Origin: Polytrichum commune
Lineage: Eukaryota > Streptophyta > Polytrichopsida > Polytrichales > Polytrichaceae
Assembly: GCA_950295325.1 (NCBI GenBank)
Contig: OX485809.1
Span: 33,186,144-33,250,143 of the forward strand
DNA length: 64,000 nt
Direction: 5' to 3'
Within the stretch, counting starts at the first letter, position 1, and the number at the start of each line of letters is the position of its first letter. The position numbers were made by a program, and so were the translations under genes. Shown here piece by piece: positions 12,425-22,130 of this stretch. The notes under the pieces are model-generated. The model searched no databases, was not told where the DNA came from, and saw nothing but the letters and a program-made list of their open reading frames with translations.

Positions 12425-13127
12425 ACCAATTGTGATATTTAGTGTCGCTAATTCTGATTGTCTTGCTCAATAGTACACACAATATGATATTTAGTGTTTG
12501 ATACACTAAATACGAACGCATACACTAAATATCAATAGCCGTATGAAAGTAAGTAACATTAAATGTAAACTCAAACAGTAAATATCAACTATGGTAATAT
12601 GTGGAAGTTACATGTTTGAATTTAGTGTTAGTAAGGATATGGAAAAAGGGATATAATAAGGGAGGTGACAGTAGGAAAGGTAGCGGCACATTTATGGCTA
12701 ACACTAATTGTCAAAGAATTGAAAATTAGTGTTGAGCATGGTAGGGTGGTGACAACACTAAATATAATCAAACGCTAAATATCATATTTTGTGTAGTTGT
12801 CAACCATAGTATAGTATCACCAACAGTAAATGTCAACCCAACATTATTTGTCGTTCCTTGTAAATTTTGGGGGGGATTATAGATTTATAGTGTGTCGATT
12901 CCTATCACTTACCAAGTAATTTTTCATTCAAATTTCAATCATCCGTGACAATATTTCATCACAAGTTGCTGACAAGAGAGAGAAGGTAGCGTTTTGGCCA
13001 ATGGATGAACTCGTCCATCATCCATAACAATATTTGTTCACTTGGTCATAAGAAGTGTCATTCGAAAAGTTACAATATTGACATAAAATATCATACAACA
13101 CTAAATATCACATTTAGTGTCGTATGG
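12425..13127. mobile_element. TIR element, family F4, interrupted by an F1 element
   Basis: Outer ends are GTGATATTTAGTGTCGC and ACTAAATATCACATTTAGTG, an inverted repeat. Internal landmarks TCTTGCTCAATA, then CACCAACAGTAAATGTCAAC, ATTTTTCATTCAAATTTCAA and AAGAAGTGTCATTCGAAAAG match the uninterrupted copy at 57745-58075. The copy is split at about 12475 by the F1 element. Confidence 0.8.
12475..12800. mobile_element. TIR element, family F1, nested in F4
   Basis: Landmarks GATACACTAAATACGAACGC, AAAGTAAGTAACATTAAATG, GTGGAAGTTACATGTTTG and TTAGTGTTGAGCATGGTAGG match the copies at 28341, 28792 (inverted) and 30289 (inverted). Ends are CACTAAAT-type. It has no coding capacity, so it must depend on a transposase supplied elsewhere. 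Confidence 0.8.
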
Positions 13128-14325
13128 GCCCATGCCGCCCTAATCCTTTGCACCCCTACATAATAACACACCACTTTAACATGGTCCCCCCCCCCCTTGG
13201 TTCCATGTGGTCCCTTTGTCTTTCCAGAGCAATGGGGAACAACAAGGCTATGGCCTTACCACCATCACATTGTCCACTGTATATAAATGTGTGGGTTGAA
13301 AATTAGGGCGGCTCACAACAATTTTGAACTCTAGGTTAATGACATATCAAGGTCATGTGTTGTCTTCTTAGAACGATGTCACAGGGTGGGTTGCATTGAG
13401 GTGACGAAGCAAGTAGGTAGGTTTTGGAAGAGATAACCCTAAAATCTACTACTCCTACCATGATAGGTGAAATGAAAATCTCTTACATATAATAATGTTT
13501 GACATGCCACAGATTTTTTTGTGAGTGTAACTTTTTTCTTTATTCCAAGTTCCTATTCCTGAGCATATGATAATGTGCATAATGTGTGAACAAGACTATG
13601 ACAATTTTAACCAATGTGTGTTCGTTCATGTGGACCTTGAGAATATAATCATGGGATGCCCCAACCTAGTGTAAGGAGACCCATATTCAATCTAAATCTT
13701 CACTAGGTTGAGACATCCTATGGTTATATTCTCAGGACCCACATTAAGGAACATACACTACTTAATAATATTTATGTTCCCAGTGCTCAGCAAAGGCGTG
13801 GATCAAGAAAAGCGACATTCCCCAAAATTATCGCGCTATGTCAAAGTTATAGTGGGCCACAGCAATAGTGGTTGCTTTTGCCTATATCATTGGACCATGC
13901 AAATCAATAGTGCACGAGCTGAGGAGAAGGAGAGAGGGCTCAACAAAAAATGTTCAAAAGCATCCAATTATTGCATCAAACAAACCCACGATGACCAGGT
14001 GACAAGGGCACAAACTTTCATTCACCGGCATGGTAATCCTGTGGACTGATTCTCAAAATCAGAGAATACGTACTGAATTATGTCATACACACAAAGATTC
14101 ACAACACGTGACTGATGAGAGTCTTTCCAATTGGTTGCGGATCTCATCAACAATCGACATCCATCGAGAGGATTGTACAACGATTATACCCTAAACCCAA
14201 AGTCTCTTGCCTTGGGTGAACCAAACATTCAAACACATTCGCCTCATAATTCAGAAAGCTCTTTAATGATGTGCACAATTATCTCTTGCCAATGGAAATT
14301 ACGTCAGCGTGAGCATCTGAAGTAC
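13128..14325. other. Intergenic sequence with an 11-C tract and a short inverted repeat
   Basis: Holds a run of 11 C at 13186-13196 and an imperfect inverted repeat (GACCTTGAGAATATAATCATG near 13632 against ATGGTTATATTCTCAGGACC near 13720). No supportable gene. The right part may contain further exons of the 14.3-15.0 kb minus-strand locus. Confidence 0.4.
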
Positions 14326-14980
14326 CTGCTCAAGATCGTTCTCACTAAGTGAAAATGGAAGGTCACACTCTGAATGATGCACAAATGCAGGGGCATTTGG
14401 CCAGTTGAGGAATTCAGTCTTAGGTGCAGCCCAAGGAGAAGACCTTGTGAGAATGTCCGGTGTGCTATGAAATGTGAAGCATTAATTCGATAACAGCAAT
14501 GTAAACTCCTCTGCCACTAGCCTCCACACACAAAAGGCCAGCAAGTAATTCCATCAAACACATGGAACGATGGGCATTGAGAATGCTCAGAAACTGCTCT
14601 TCCATGGCAATTGATGATTCAAGAAATTTATAGAAAAGAGAATTGGGTGGAGATGCGTCCCACCCGAAACTTTATTGATATGATACATTGAGTCTCCACT
14701 CTATACAAATTCATGCAGATGGCAGCAACTGGTGACTCTAATAAGAATTAAGGAAAAACCTGAAAAATAAGCTCAGGCAAGTAATTAAGTGGAAGACAAA
14801 AGAAAACCACCTTCCTTCAATTTGTAATTTGGTGAAGTGATCAGGTGCAAAGCACACCTAATAATTAAGGCTCTCGTAAGAAGATGTGGGGTGCAAAGCG
14901 AGGCTTGTGCTTAACTTTGCTCACCTCCTGTGGTAAAGCTACCGAAATAGGTATGAGAGGTTCAGCCTCAAGTCTAACCT
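14326..14980 (-). other. Unrecognised minus-strand coding-like segments (possible multi-exon gene or remnant)
   Basis: Three adjacent segments read like real protein, but I cannot name them. (a) 14980-14875 is open after an acceptor-like TGCACAG, includes RLEAEPLIPISVALPQEVSK, and ends at TAA; an internal GAG|GTGAGC could be a donor. (b) 14670-14465 includes MEEQFLSILNAHRSMCLMEL and LLAGLLCVEASGRGVYIAVI, and ends at TAG. (c) In the next frame, down to 14326, it reads on as APKTEFLNWPNAPAFVHHSE then CDLPFSLSENDLEQ and stops at a good donor (CAG|GTACTTC). Segments b and c are joined only by a one-base frame change, so either a splice or a frameshift separates them. It lies just downstream of the DUF761 gene on the same strand. 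Confidence 0.35.
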
Positions 14981-15117
14981 CTGTGCAGTATTAATTTGAT
15001 CAGAGTTTCAAAGGCCAAGTATCAAAATCTCTCATACCTTGTTATCCATTCGTCAATGTATCTACAATCCGCATAAATGGCAATTAAACCTCCCTGTTTG
15101 TTTGGTGAGGACCACCT

Positions 15118-18100
15118 TCACATATCATCCTCATCATCATCTTCACCACTTCTTAACCTCTGTTCGGACTCGTTGTCCTGTAATCTCATCTGCTCTCGGA
15201 AATTCCTTAGAAATGCCTCCACCTTCTGATCGACATCCTTATCGCATTCTAAGTCCTTCAGATCCCGATCATCAAATTTATCGTCATCCAGAACCCTCAC
15301 TTCCCGAGCTTGAGCAGACATTTGTCTTCCCAAACCTGGTTGAACCAATGCCACAGTTTCCCGAGATGCCGGGAAAGAATTTAACCTATCGCAATTCACC
15401 TTCCGATCACAGCTATTTACAGATTCTTCTTCTTCTTCCTGATCTAAGCGTTTGGGAGATTGCACCTCAAGGGTTGGTGCTCCGTCCACAACTCCAGCAA
15501 TCATCGATTCAGTGGAAGTTGACAGAGGAGTACAAACAGGGTTTTCCTCAGCTATGTCAGATTTAGCCACAAAAGGTACAATTGCCAGCTCATTACACTC
15601 CACTTCCATCGGTGCAGCATCATCGGCAGCATCTGAATCTGCAGGAGGTGGAGGAGGTGGAGGAAGTAGTTCAAGTTGAACATCGGCAGCATCTTCATCG
15701 TCGTCTTCTTCTTGGAGTGGAGGAGGTGGAGGAGGAAGTGCAAGTGGAATATCGGCAGCATCTTCCTCTTCGGGAAGTGAAGGAGGTCGAGGAGGAAGTG
15801 TAAGTGAAATATCGGCAGCATCTTCCTCTTCGGGCAGTGAAGGAGGTGGAGGAGGAAGTGCAAGTGGAATATCGGCAGCATCTTCCTCTTCGGGAAGTGA
15901 AGGAGGTCGAGGAGGAAGTGTAAGTGGAATATCGGCAGCATCTTCCTCTTCGGGCAGTGAAGGAGGTGGAGGAGGAAGTGCAAGTGGAATATCGGCAGCA
16001 TCTTCCTCTTCGGGAAGTGAAGGAGGTCGAGGAGGAAGTGTAAGTGGAATATCGGCAGCATCTTCCTCTTCGGGCAGTGAAGGAGGTGGAGGAGGACATG
16101 CAAGTGGAATATCGGCAGCATCTTCATCTTCAGAAAGTGGAGGAGGTAGCGGAGGAAGTGCAAGTGGTGCAGAATTGGAAACCGACTTACTCACATCTAT
16201 TAATGCCGATTGAGGAGAGTCAGGAACAGATTCTAGAGTAGGAACGGTTGGAGGCTTTCGTGCAGAATGCCTCACCTTTAAATTTGACTCAGGAACAGGG
16301 GATACAGGTTCCTCGACAGAAGAAAAGTCAAGGGAAATGCTTAGACTCTTCATCAACCTTTGAGGAGAGAATTGTGTAACTTGAAGAGGGGAGGACTTGA
16401 CTGGACTGGGAACAATGGTTGCAGGTTCTTTGACAGAAGAATCAAAGAGGTTGCTAAGACTCTTCCTCAACCTTTGAGGAGACGGGGACTGCACAATTTG
16501 ACGTGGAGAGGATTGTGCGACCTGAAGAGGAATTGACTTAATTGGACTGGAAGAATTGGCTGCAGGTTCTTTGACAGACGAAGAATCGAAGATTTTGCTA
16601 AGGCTCTTCATTAACCTTTGAGGAGGCGGGGACTGCACAGCTTGACGAGGAGAGGATTGCGCAAGCTGATGAGGGGATGATGACTTGACTGGACTGGAAA
16701 CAATGGTTGCAGACTCTTTACCAGAGGAAGAATGAAAGAGATTGCTGATGCTCTTCATCAACCTCTGAGGTGGTGGAGACTGCAGTATAACCTGACGAGG
16801 GGAAAACTTCACTGGACTGGAAACAACGGCTGCATGTTCTTTGACAACAGAAGACTTGTAGTAGTTGCCAACGTTCTTCACCAAGCTCTGAGGAGAAGGA
16901 GCCTGGACAACTTGACGTGGAGAGGATTGCGCAACCTGAAGAGGTGATGACTTCACTGGACTAGGAACAATGACTGCAGGTTCTTTGACAGAAGGAGAAT
17001 TGGAGAAGTTGCTAACACTCTTCGTCGAGCTTTCAGGAGGGGTAGACTGCACAACCTGACGTGGAGAGGATTGCGCGACTTGAAGAGGGGATGACTTCAC
17101 TGGAATGGCAGCAATGGTTGCAGTTTCTTTGACAGAAGTATAGAGATTGCTGGAGCTCTTGATCGGGCTCTGAGGAGGTGGAGTCTCCACAGACTGACAT
17201 GAAGAAGACCTCACTGAACTTGAAACAACGGTCGCAGGCTCCTCAATGGAAGAAGAATTGGAAATGTTGCTAAGGCTCCTCGACGAGCTCTGAGGAGGGG
17301 TAGACTGCACAACCTGATTGGAAGAGGATGACTTGACTGGGCTGGAATCAATGTTTGCAGGTTCCTTGACGGACGAAGAATTGGAGAGATTGCTGGCGCT
17401 CTTGATCGGGCTCTGAGGAGGGGGAATCTGGACAAGCGGACGTGGAGTGGATTGCGTGACCGGAAGAAGGGATGACTTAGCTGGAGTGGGAACAATAACT
17501 GCAGGTTCTTTGACGGAAGAAGAATTGGAGAGGTTGCTATGGCTCTGAGGAGGGGGAGTCTGGACAACCTGACGTGGAGTGGATTGTGCGACCTGAAGAG
17601 GGGAAGACTTAGCTGGAGTGGGAACAATAACTGCAGGTTCTTTGACGGAAGAAGAATTGGAGAGGTTGCTATGGCTCTGAGGAGGGGGAGTCTGGACAAC
17701 CTGACGTGGAGTGGATTGTGCGACCTGAAGAGGGGAAGACTTAGCTGGACTGGGAACAATAACTGCAGGTTCTTTGACGGAAGAAGAATTGGGGAGGTTG
17801 CTAACGCTCTTCTTCGAGCTCTGAGGAGGTGGAGTTTGCACACTCTGACGTGGAGAAGATTGCGCAACCCGAAGAGGGGCTAACTTTACTGGACTGGAAA
17901 CTACGGTTGCAGGTTCTTTCACGGAAGAAGAATTGGAGAGGTTGCTATGGCTCTGAGGAGGGGGAGTCTGGACAACCTGACGTGGAGTGGATTGCGCGAC
18001 CTGAAGAGGGGATGATTTAGCTGGACTGGGAACAATAACTGCAGGCTCTTTGACGGAAGAAGAATTGGGGAGGTTGCTAATGCTCTTCTTCGAGCTCTGA

Positions 18101-19872
18101 GGAGGTGGAGTTTGCACATCCTGACGTGGAGAGGATTGCGCAACCTGAAGAGGGGATGACTTCACTGGACTGGAAACAACGGTTGCAGGTTCTTTGACGG
18201 AAGAAGAATTGGAGAGATTGCTGTGGCTTTTGATCGGGCTCTGAGGAGGGGGAGTCTGGACAACCTGACGTGGAGTGGATTGCACGACCTGAAGAGGGAA
18301 TGACTTAGCTGGACTAGGAACAATAACTGCAGGTTCTTTGACGGAAGAAGAATTGGGGAGGTTGCTAATGCTCTTCTTCGAGCTCTGAGGAGGTGGAGTT
18401 TGAACATCCTGACGTGGAGAGGATTGCGCAACCTGAAGAGGGGCTGACTTCACTGGACTGGAAACAACGGTTGCAGGTTCTTTGACGGAAGCAGAATTGG
18501 AGAGGTTGCTAAGGCTCTTGATAGGGCTCTGAGGAGGGGGTGTCTGGACAACCTGACGTGGAGAGGATTTTGCCACCTGAAGAGGAGAAGACTGCAGATG
18601 AGGAGTAGGAGACTGCACAACCGCCCGAGCGGGGGACTCAACTACTCGAGGAGGAGCAGGAGATTGCACAACTTGCTTAGGAGTCTGAACAACCTGACGG
18701 GAAGGAGTATCCTCGACCACCTTCGGACCGGAAGATTGAACAGATCGTGGAGGAGAGGACTGCACTATCTTAGGATGAGATTTCATAACCTGACGAGGGG
18801 GGGAATGCACGACCTTGCGAGGTGAGGATTGGATGGATTTTCGAGGAGAGAGTTGGCGTCTGCGAGGAGGAGATTTGACAAGCTCCCGAGAGGGAGGATT
18901 GACAAGCTGGCGAGGGGAGGAATGCATAAAAGGAGGAGAGGAATGACCCACTGGAAATGACAAGGGCTGCTCATAGCTGGGACCATCATCTACCCTGGAT
19001 GCAAAAAGAGGCATCGGGCGGAGTGACGACCTTTCTGTAGGGAGAGGATGTTTAATCGGAGTATATGGAAGTGAGCCATGATTTCGAGATGAAGTATCCA
19101 GAGGAAGAGGATGAAGACCATCCAGAGGAAAAGCCCGCCCAATCTGCGCATATGAAAGTGGCACTTGTTGCAGGGATGATGATAAAGTCTTCATGTGGTG
19201 AGGATGCAATTCACGTGCAAACCTTGCTTCATCTTCACGTTTGTATCTCTCTTCTACGCTGTCCTCAAACTTTCGCGAATAGGGTATAGTGTGAGAAGAA
19301 ACGACGGTGGGATAGTAAGGAGGAAGAGTTACCGAGATCGGTTGGGCAACCCGAACAGACATGGGACTAGCGGTCGCAGCAGCGGCACTTCCCCTCGCAG
19401 ATTCTGATGGTGAGTAGAACAGATCAGACATGCTTAACCGATCCGTCTGCGATTCCGTTGCAGGCGGCGCCGGAATAGAATAAGTGTCCGTAACTTGAGT
19501 GATTTGCTCCTGCGAGCTTCCTTCCTTGGATCCAGAGAGCATACCAGATGTGGCAATCATGATTCCTACAATCATGAAGATGAAACAAAGCGAGGGCGTA
19601 CACCAATCCGCCATCACCTCCTTCAACCACATCACCGACTCCGGGGGAGGTATGATAGCCATGAGCACCAGAAGGAGTACAAACATGATTGTGAAGAACC
19701 TCGTCACGACAATCTCACAGAGTTTTCGGAGAGTTGTGTGCCGTGGTTCTTCATTTCGCTTCATTTGGTTCCCAGCTGCGTCACCCTGGAATCCCTCAAA
19801 ACCTCGTTGATTCATGCTCTCCAACTGTGCAGATATATCATACGATAACATGCGGGAAGCTCCAGTAGCCAT
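15118..19872 (-). CDS. Giant DUF4408/DUF761-like plant membrane protein with proline-rich repeats
   Basis: Single-exon ORF of 1,584 codons from MATGASRM. The frame is open 12 codons further, but that stretch follows an acceptor-like TTTCCTAG and is probably intron, so I start at 19872. Residues about 53-74 and 93-112 are two hydrophobic membrane segments in the place of the DUF4408 N-terminus. The end, VDQKVEAFLRNFREQMRLQ (about 1547-1565), matches the DUF761 signature, followed by an acidic tail. Family members are usually a few hundred residues and of unknown biochemical role. Here the middle is swollen: about 17 units of 44-48 residues (roughly 440-1180; motifs PLQVAQSSPRQ, TPPPQS, SSSVKEPA) and about eight 20-residue units, SLPEEEDAADIPL plus Pro-rich (roughly 1230-1395). 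Extensin-like composition with repeated SPR/PPP suggests an extended region. Family assignment is by motif recognition only. Confidence 0.82.
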   Translation of the reverse strand: MATGASRMLSYDISAQLESMNQRGFEGFQGDAAGNQMKRNEEPRHTTLRKLCEIVVTRFFTIMFVLLLVLMAIIPPPESVMWLKEVMADWCTPSLCFIFMIVGIMIATSGMLSGSKEGSSQEQITQVTDTYSIPAPPATESQTDRLSMSDLFYSPSESARGSAAAATASPMSVRVAQPISVTLPPYYPTVVSSHTIPYSRKFEDSVEERYKREDEARFARELHPHHMKTLSSSLQQVPLSYAQIGRAFPLDGLHPLPLDTSSRNHGSLPYTPIKHPLPTERSSLRPMPLFASRVDDGPSYEQPLSFPVGHSSPPFMHSSPRQLVNPPSRELVKSPPRRRQLSPRKSIQSSPRKVVHSPPRQVMKSHPKIVQSSPPRSVQSSGPKVVEDTPSRQVVQTPKQVVQSPAPPRVVESPARAVVQSPTPHLQSSPLQVAKSSPRQVVQTPPPQSPIKSLSNLSNSASVKEPATVVSSPVKSAPLQVAQSSPRQDVQTPPPQSSKKSISNLPNSSSVKEPAVIVPSPAKSFPLQVVQSTPRQVVQTPPPQSPIKSHSNLSNSSSVKEPATVVSSPVKSSPLQVAQSSPRQDVQTPPPQSSKKSISNLPNSSSVKEPAVIVPSPAKSSPLQVAQSTPRQVVQTPPPQSHSNLSNSSSVKEPATVVSSPVKLAPLRVAQSSPRQSVQTPPPQSSKKSVSNLPNSSSVKEPAVIVPSPAKSSPLQVAQSTPRQVVQTPPPQSHSNLSNSSSVKEPAVIVPTPAKSSPLQVAQSTPRQVVQTPPPQSHSNLSNSSSVKEPAVIVPTPAKSSLLPVTQSTPRPLVQIPPPQSPIKSASNLSNSSSVKEPANIDSSPVKSSSSNQVVQSTPPQSSSRSLSNISNSSSIEEPATVVSSSVRSSSCQSVETPPPQSPIKSSSNLYTSVKETATIAAIPVKSSPLQVAQSSPRQVVQSTPPESSTKSVSNFSNSPSVKEPAVIVPSPVKSSPLQVAQSSPRQVVQAPSPQSLVKNVGNYYKSSVVKEHAAVVSSPVKFSPRQVILQSPPPQRLMKSISNLFHSSSGKESATIVSSPVKSSSPHQLAQSSPRQAVQSPPPQRLMKSLSKIFDSSSVKEPAANSSSPIKSIPLQVAQSSPRQIVQSPSPQRLRKSLSNLFDSSVKEPATIVPSPVKSSPLQVTQFSPQRLMKSLSISLDFSSVEEPVSPVPESNLKVRHSARKPPTVPTLESVPDSPQSALIDVSKSVSNSAPLALPPLPPPLSEDEDAADIPLACPPPPPSLPEEEDAADIPLTLPPRPPSLPEEEDAADIPLALPPPPPSLPEEEDAADIPLTLPPRPPSLPEEEDAADIPLALPPPPPSLPEEEDAADISLTLPPRPPSLPEEEDAADIPLALPPPPPPLQEEDDDEDAADVQLELLPPPPPPPADSDAADDAAPMEVECNELAIVPFVAKSDIAEENPVCTPLSTSTESMIAGVVDGAPTLEVQSPKRLDQEEEEESVNSCDRKVNCDRLNSFPASRETVALVQPGLGRQMSAQAREVRVLDDDKFDDRDLKDLECDKDVDQKVEAFLRNFREQMRLQDNESEQRLRSGEDDDEDDM
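15690..16190 (-). repeat. 60-bp coding minisatellite in the DUF761-type gene (about eight units, 120-bp higher order)
   Basis: Each 60-bp unit encodes a Pro-rich block followed by LPEEEDAADIPL. Units alternate between a PPPPPS and a PPRPPS form and between CGGGAAGTGAAGG and CGGGCAGTGAAGG, so the true homogenised unit is 120 bp. The near identity indicates recent expansion or gene conversion. Confidence 0.93.
16340..18590 (-). repeat. 132/144-bp coding repeats in the DUF761-type gene (about 17 units)
   Basis: Units are 144 bp (48 codons), or 132 bp when four codons (SPIK/SSKK position) are missing; for example CTCTGAGG recurs at 17543, 17675 and 17819. All length changes are multiples of three, so the frame is kept. 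Units near the C-terminal end are more diverged than those near the N-terminus. Confidence 0.9.
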
Positions 19873-20133
19873 GATCCTTACTTGCACAACGCACCTAGGA
19901 AACACCATGATTTCAGGTTAGATAGGCCGACCAATTCCACTCGGAGCTCTGCAAATTAGAAAATGTCTTCTTCTAGGTTAAGCAATAATTACTATGCGCA
20001 CCACTCCAGAAACACATACTACTACTGACAGCATATACAATGCTTTCGGGGACTGATAGGAAATGGCCAATCTCTGTTTTGTGAACACAAAATAAGATGC
20101 TTCAATATTGCGAGAAGACAGAGGCTGAATCAC

Positions 20134-20272
20134 CTTGATTGGTGTGCAGGTCACAACAGCACGTTCCTTCCTGCTCCGTGATTTTTTCCTCAAACGGAGG
20201 TGTTCGTATCAAAACTCCTCCCAAAAGTCTTGCATTCGACGATTCACCCCCGGTTCTCCTTGTTTTCAACAT
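20134..20272 (-). other. Candidate leader exon homologous to D2HGDH exon 1
   Basis: Minus-strand ORF from ATG at 20272, 46 codons plus one base, ending at donor AATCAAG|GTGATT. This is exactly the length and phase of D2HGDH exon 1 (CATCAAG|GTGAAG). Ungapped hand alignment gives 18 of 46 identical residues, with ARLLGGVL and TEQE matching ARILGGVL and TQQE. Spliced to the acceptor at about 19893 it would read five codons and stop a few bases before the DUF761-type ATG, making it an upstream ORF. Confidence 0.55.
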
Positions 20273-20570
20273 TGCTGAAAATCAACGCAATTTTCCTTGT
20301 GCCTTTCACAATCCTCATCTGTGTCGCTTTTGCACGAAATTTGAACTTCAATCAGACCATCGCTCAAAGAGTGTGTTGAAGGCCTGCATACTTCACCAAA
20401 ACCCTGGTGCGTACGAGCGACCAGAAAACAGTCAATCTATTACTCTCAGCACTGTAAATCAATGCAGTCGCTCTCTTCCGCTTGAAGATCCTGACTTCAC
20501 CAAAACACGTGTGCACAAGTCTGATACTTGGTGTCAGACTTTCATACTTTACATCACACAAGATTTGGAC
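20273..20570 (-). promoter_or_regulatory. Probable promoter region of the DUF761-type gene, homologous to the D2HGDH promoter
   Basis: Continues the homology upstream of the leader exon: TTTGAACTTCAATCAGACC and ACCAGAAAACAGTCAATC here match GGAATTTCAATCAGACC and ACCAGAAAACCACTCAATC upstream of D2HGDH. Both copies are in the same orientation. No TATA box is clear enough to call. Confidence 0.5.
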
Positions 20571-21600
20571 TGATCTCCCACAACTTAGTTAAGCTCATCC
20601 TTTGATAAGCAATTTTCGACGACAGATGGAAAGAAATAATTGACCTCCTTGTGCCGCAGGTAGTACTCTTAGTGAGTTTCTAATGAAGAGACCGATACCA
20701 ATCCATACGTCAATTCTAACACCCTCCTCCTCTCAGAATTGAAAAGAAGATGACACAATTGTTGGCCTGTACTCAAATAATACTCGTGAAGCAATCGATC
20801 GAGAAAGTCTTGCAAAAAGTGCAATCACAATAATTAACTCATTTACTGTAGATCTTGTGTGCACGTTTCGCTACGTAGGGTAGGCCAGCCAAAGGAAACG
20901 GCGACTCTACTCCACTTGCAAAAGATTCACACGGAAGAGCATGGAACCAGGCGCACAAGCCACAACAAAACGACCAGTAAGGCTTGCAATATTGAAGGAA
21001 GGAAATGCTTGACTTGGGGGTCTGATCTGTAAATGCGAAGCACAGACAAGGAGAGCATACTCAAGAAATCTTAGAATTCGATTTACCTATACTAGGACAG
21101 CGCGCATCACCGTCAACAGCGGAAGTCTTGCTGTCTCTCAGCACACAAACGAAGACAACGAAACAATGAGAATCTTCTTCTCCATCAAGAACGACGAGAA
21201 TCCACATAATGTCAACTCCCACATACACTTGAAGTGAACAAAAACAACAAAGAAAACCATAGCCAAAACTCACCTCACTTCCAGATGCTGAAATACCAAA
21301 CCGACAACTCCTTTAATGGAGTTGAAATCGCCAAAATCCAAAGGTGACACCGCGCCATACAACAGTCTCACGCCTCCTCCTCCCGCTACTTCAGAACTTC
21401 GAAGCACTTTCCATGAAACGCAACGCCCTCCCCCGCCCCCCTCCTCCTCAGCGAGCACTAAGGCAATTACAAATCGAAGACTGAGATCATAGGCTTCATC
21501 ACAAAGGGGAATGGAATCGCCGTTTCTTCAGGACAATTATGAACCCGAGTTTGCTCGACAATAGACTCGCAATGCAGGCTCTCCGAGTCTTGACAGCGAA
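20571..21600. other. Upstream intergenic sequence
   Basis: May contain further 5' exons or regulatory DNA of the DUF761-type gene. Small ORFs of this stretch carry no recognisable domain. Confidence 0.35.
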
Positions 21601-21604
21601 TACA

Positions 21605-21885
21605 GGAATCAACCACCGGATGAGATTCACCAAACGTAATGGTCAACCTGGTGATGCTAAGATGACGAGAGAGTGAAATCTTGTTCTGTGTGAGAGCGCG
21701 ACACAAGAACCGAAGAAGGCTCCCAAGGATTGACACCGAAAACGAGAATGATCTACCGGATGAGATTCAACACAGCCGGGTGACGCTCAGATGATGAGAA
21801 AGTGAAATCCTAGTCTGTTTGAGACTGGAACACAAGAATGAAGAATGCTCCAAGGATTGCCACCGGAAACAGGGATGATCTACTG
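21605..21885. repeat. Tandem duplication of about 130 bp (two copies)
   Basis: CCGGATGAGATTCA, GAGAAAGTGAAATC-type, ACACAAGAA and CAAGGATTG(A/C)CACCG recur in order in 21617-21755 and 21757-21880. Confidence 0.8.
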
Positions 21886-21939
21886 GACAATTGGCTCACC
21901 TGCAGATACAACGCAATGCAACGGAAGGCGAGGACAGGC

Positions 21940-22130
21940 CGAGAAGGGAGAGGAGAAGAAGAAGAAAAAGGAACACCGGAAGCTGGAGAAGCTTGAAGGC
22001 AAGGGAGGGGAAGAAGGGAAGCTCGGTGGAGGGGGTGGCCCGGTGGAAAGCCGGGCTGCCCGGCGCCGATATCCACCACGTGGACGTCGGAAACCCCCGG
22101 GTGGCCCGGGGTTCCCGAGGGGTATGATCC
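21940..22130. other. GC-rich, purine-rich island
   Basis: A purine-rich stretch (GAGAAGAAGAAG type) leads into GGTGGCCCGGTGGAAAGCC and GGTGGCCCGGGGTTC. The CCCGGTGGAAnGCCGGG motif is also the unit of the minisatellite at 32117-32372. It is much more GC-rich than its surroundings. ORFs on both strands are composition artefacts. Confidence 0.5.

Noticed and set aside
15552-18641. Long ORFs in other frames and on the plus strand inside the DUF761-type gene (up to 203 codons)
   Set aside because: They follow the coding repeats: unit lengths are multiples of three, so every frame free of stops in one unit is free in all. Their proteins are low-complexity echoes.
19873-19908. ATG at 19908 as the start of the DUF761-type protein
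   Set aside because: It lies upstream of an acceptor-like TTTCCTAG, so those codons are probably intron; the next ATG (19872) follows directly. Not excluded.
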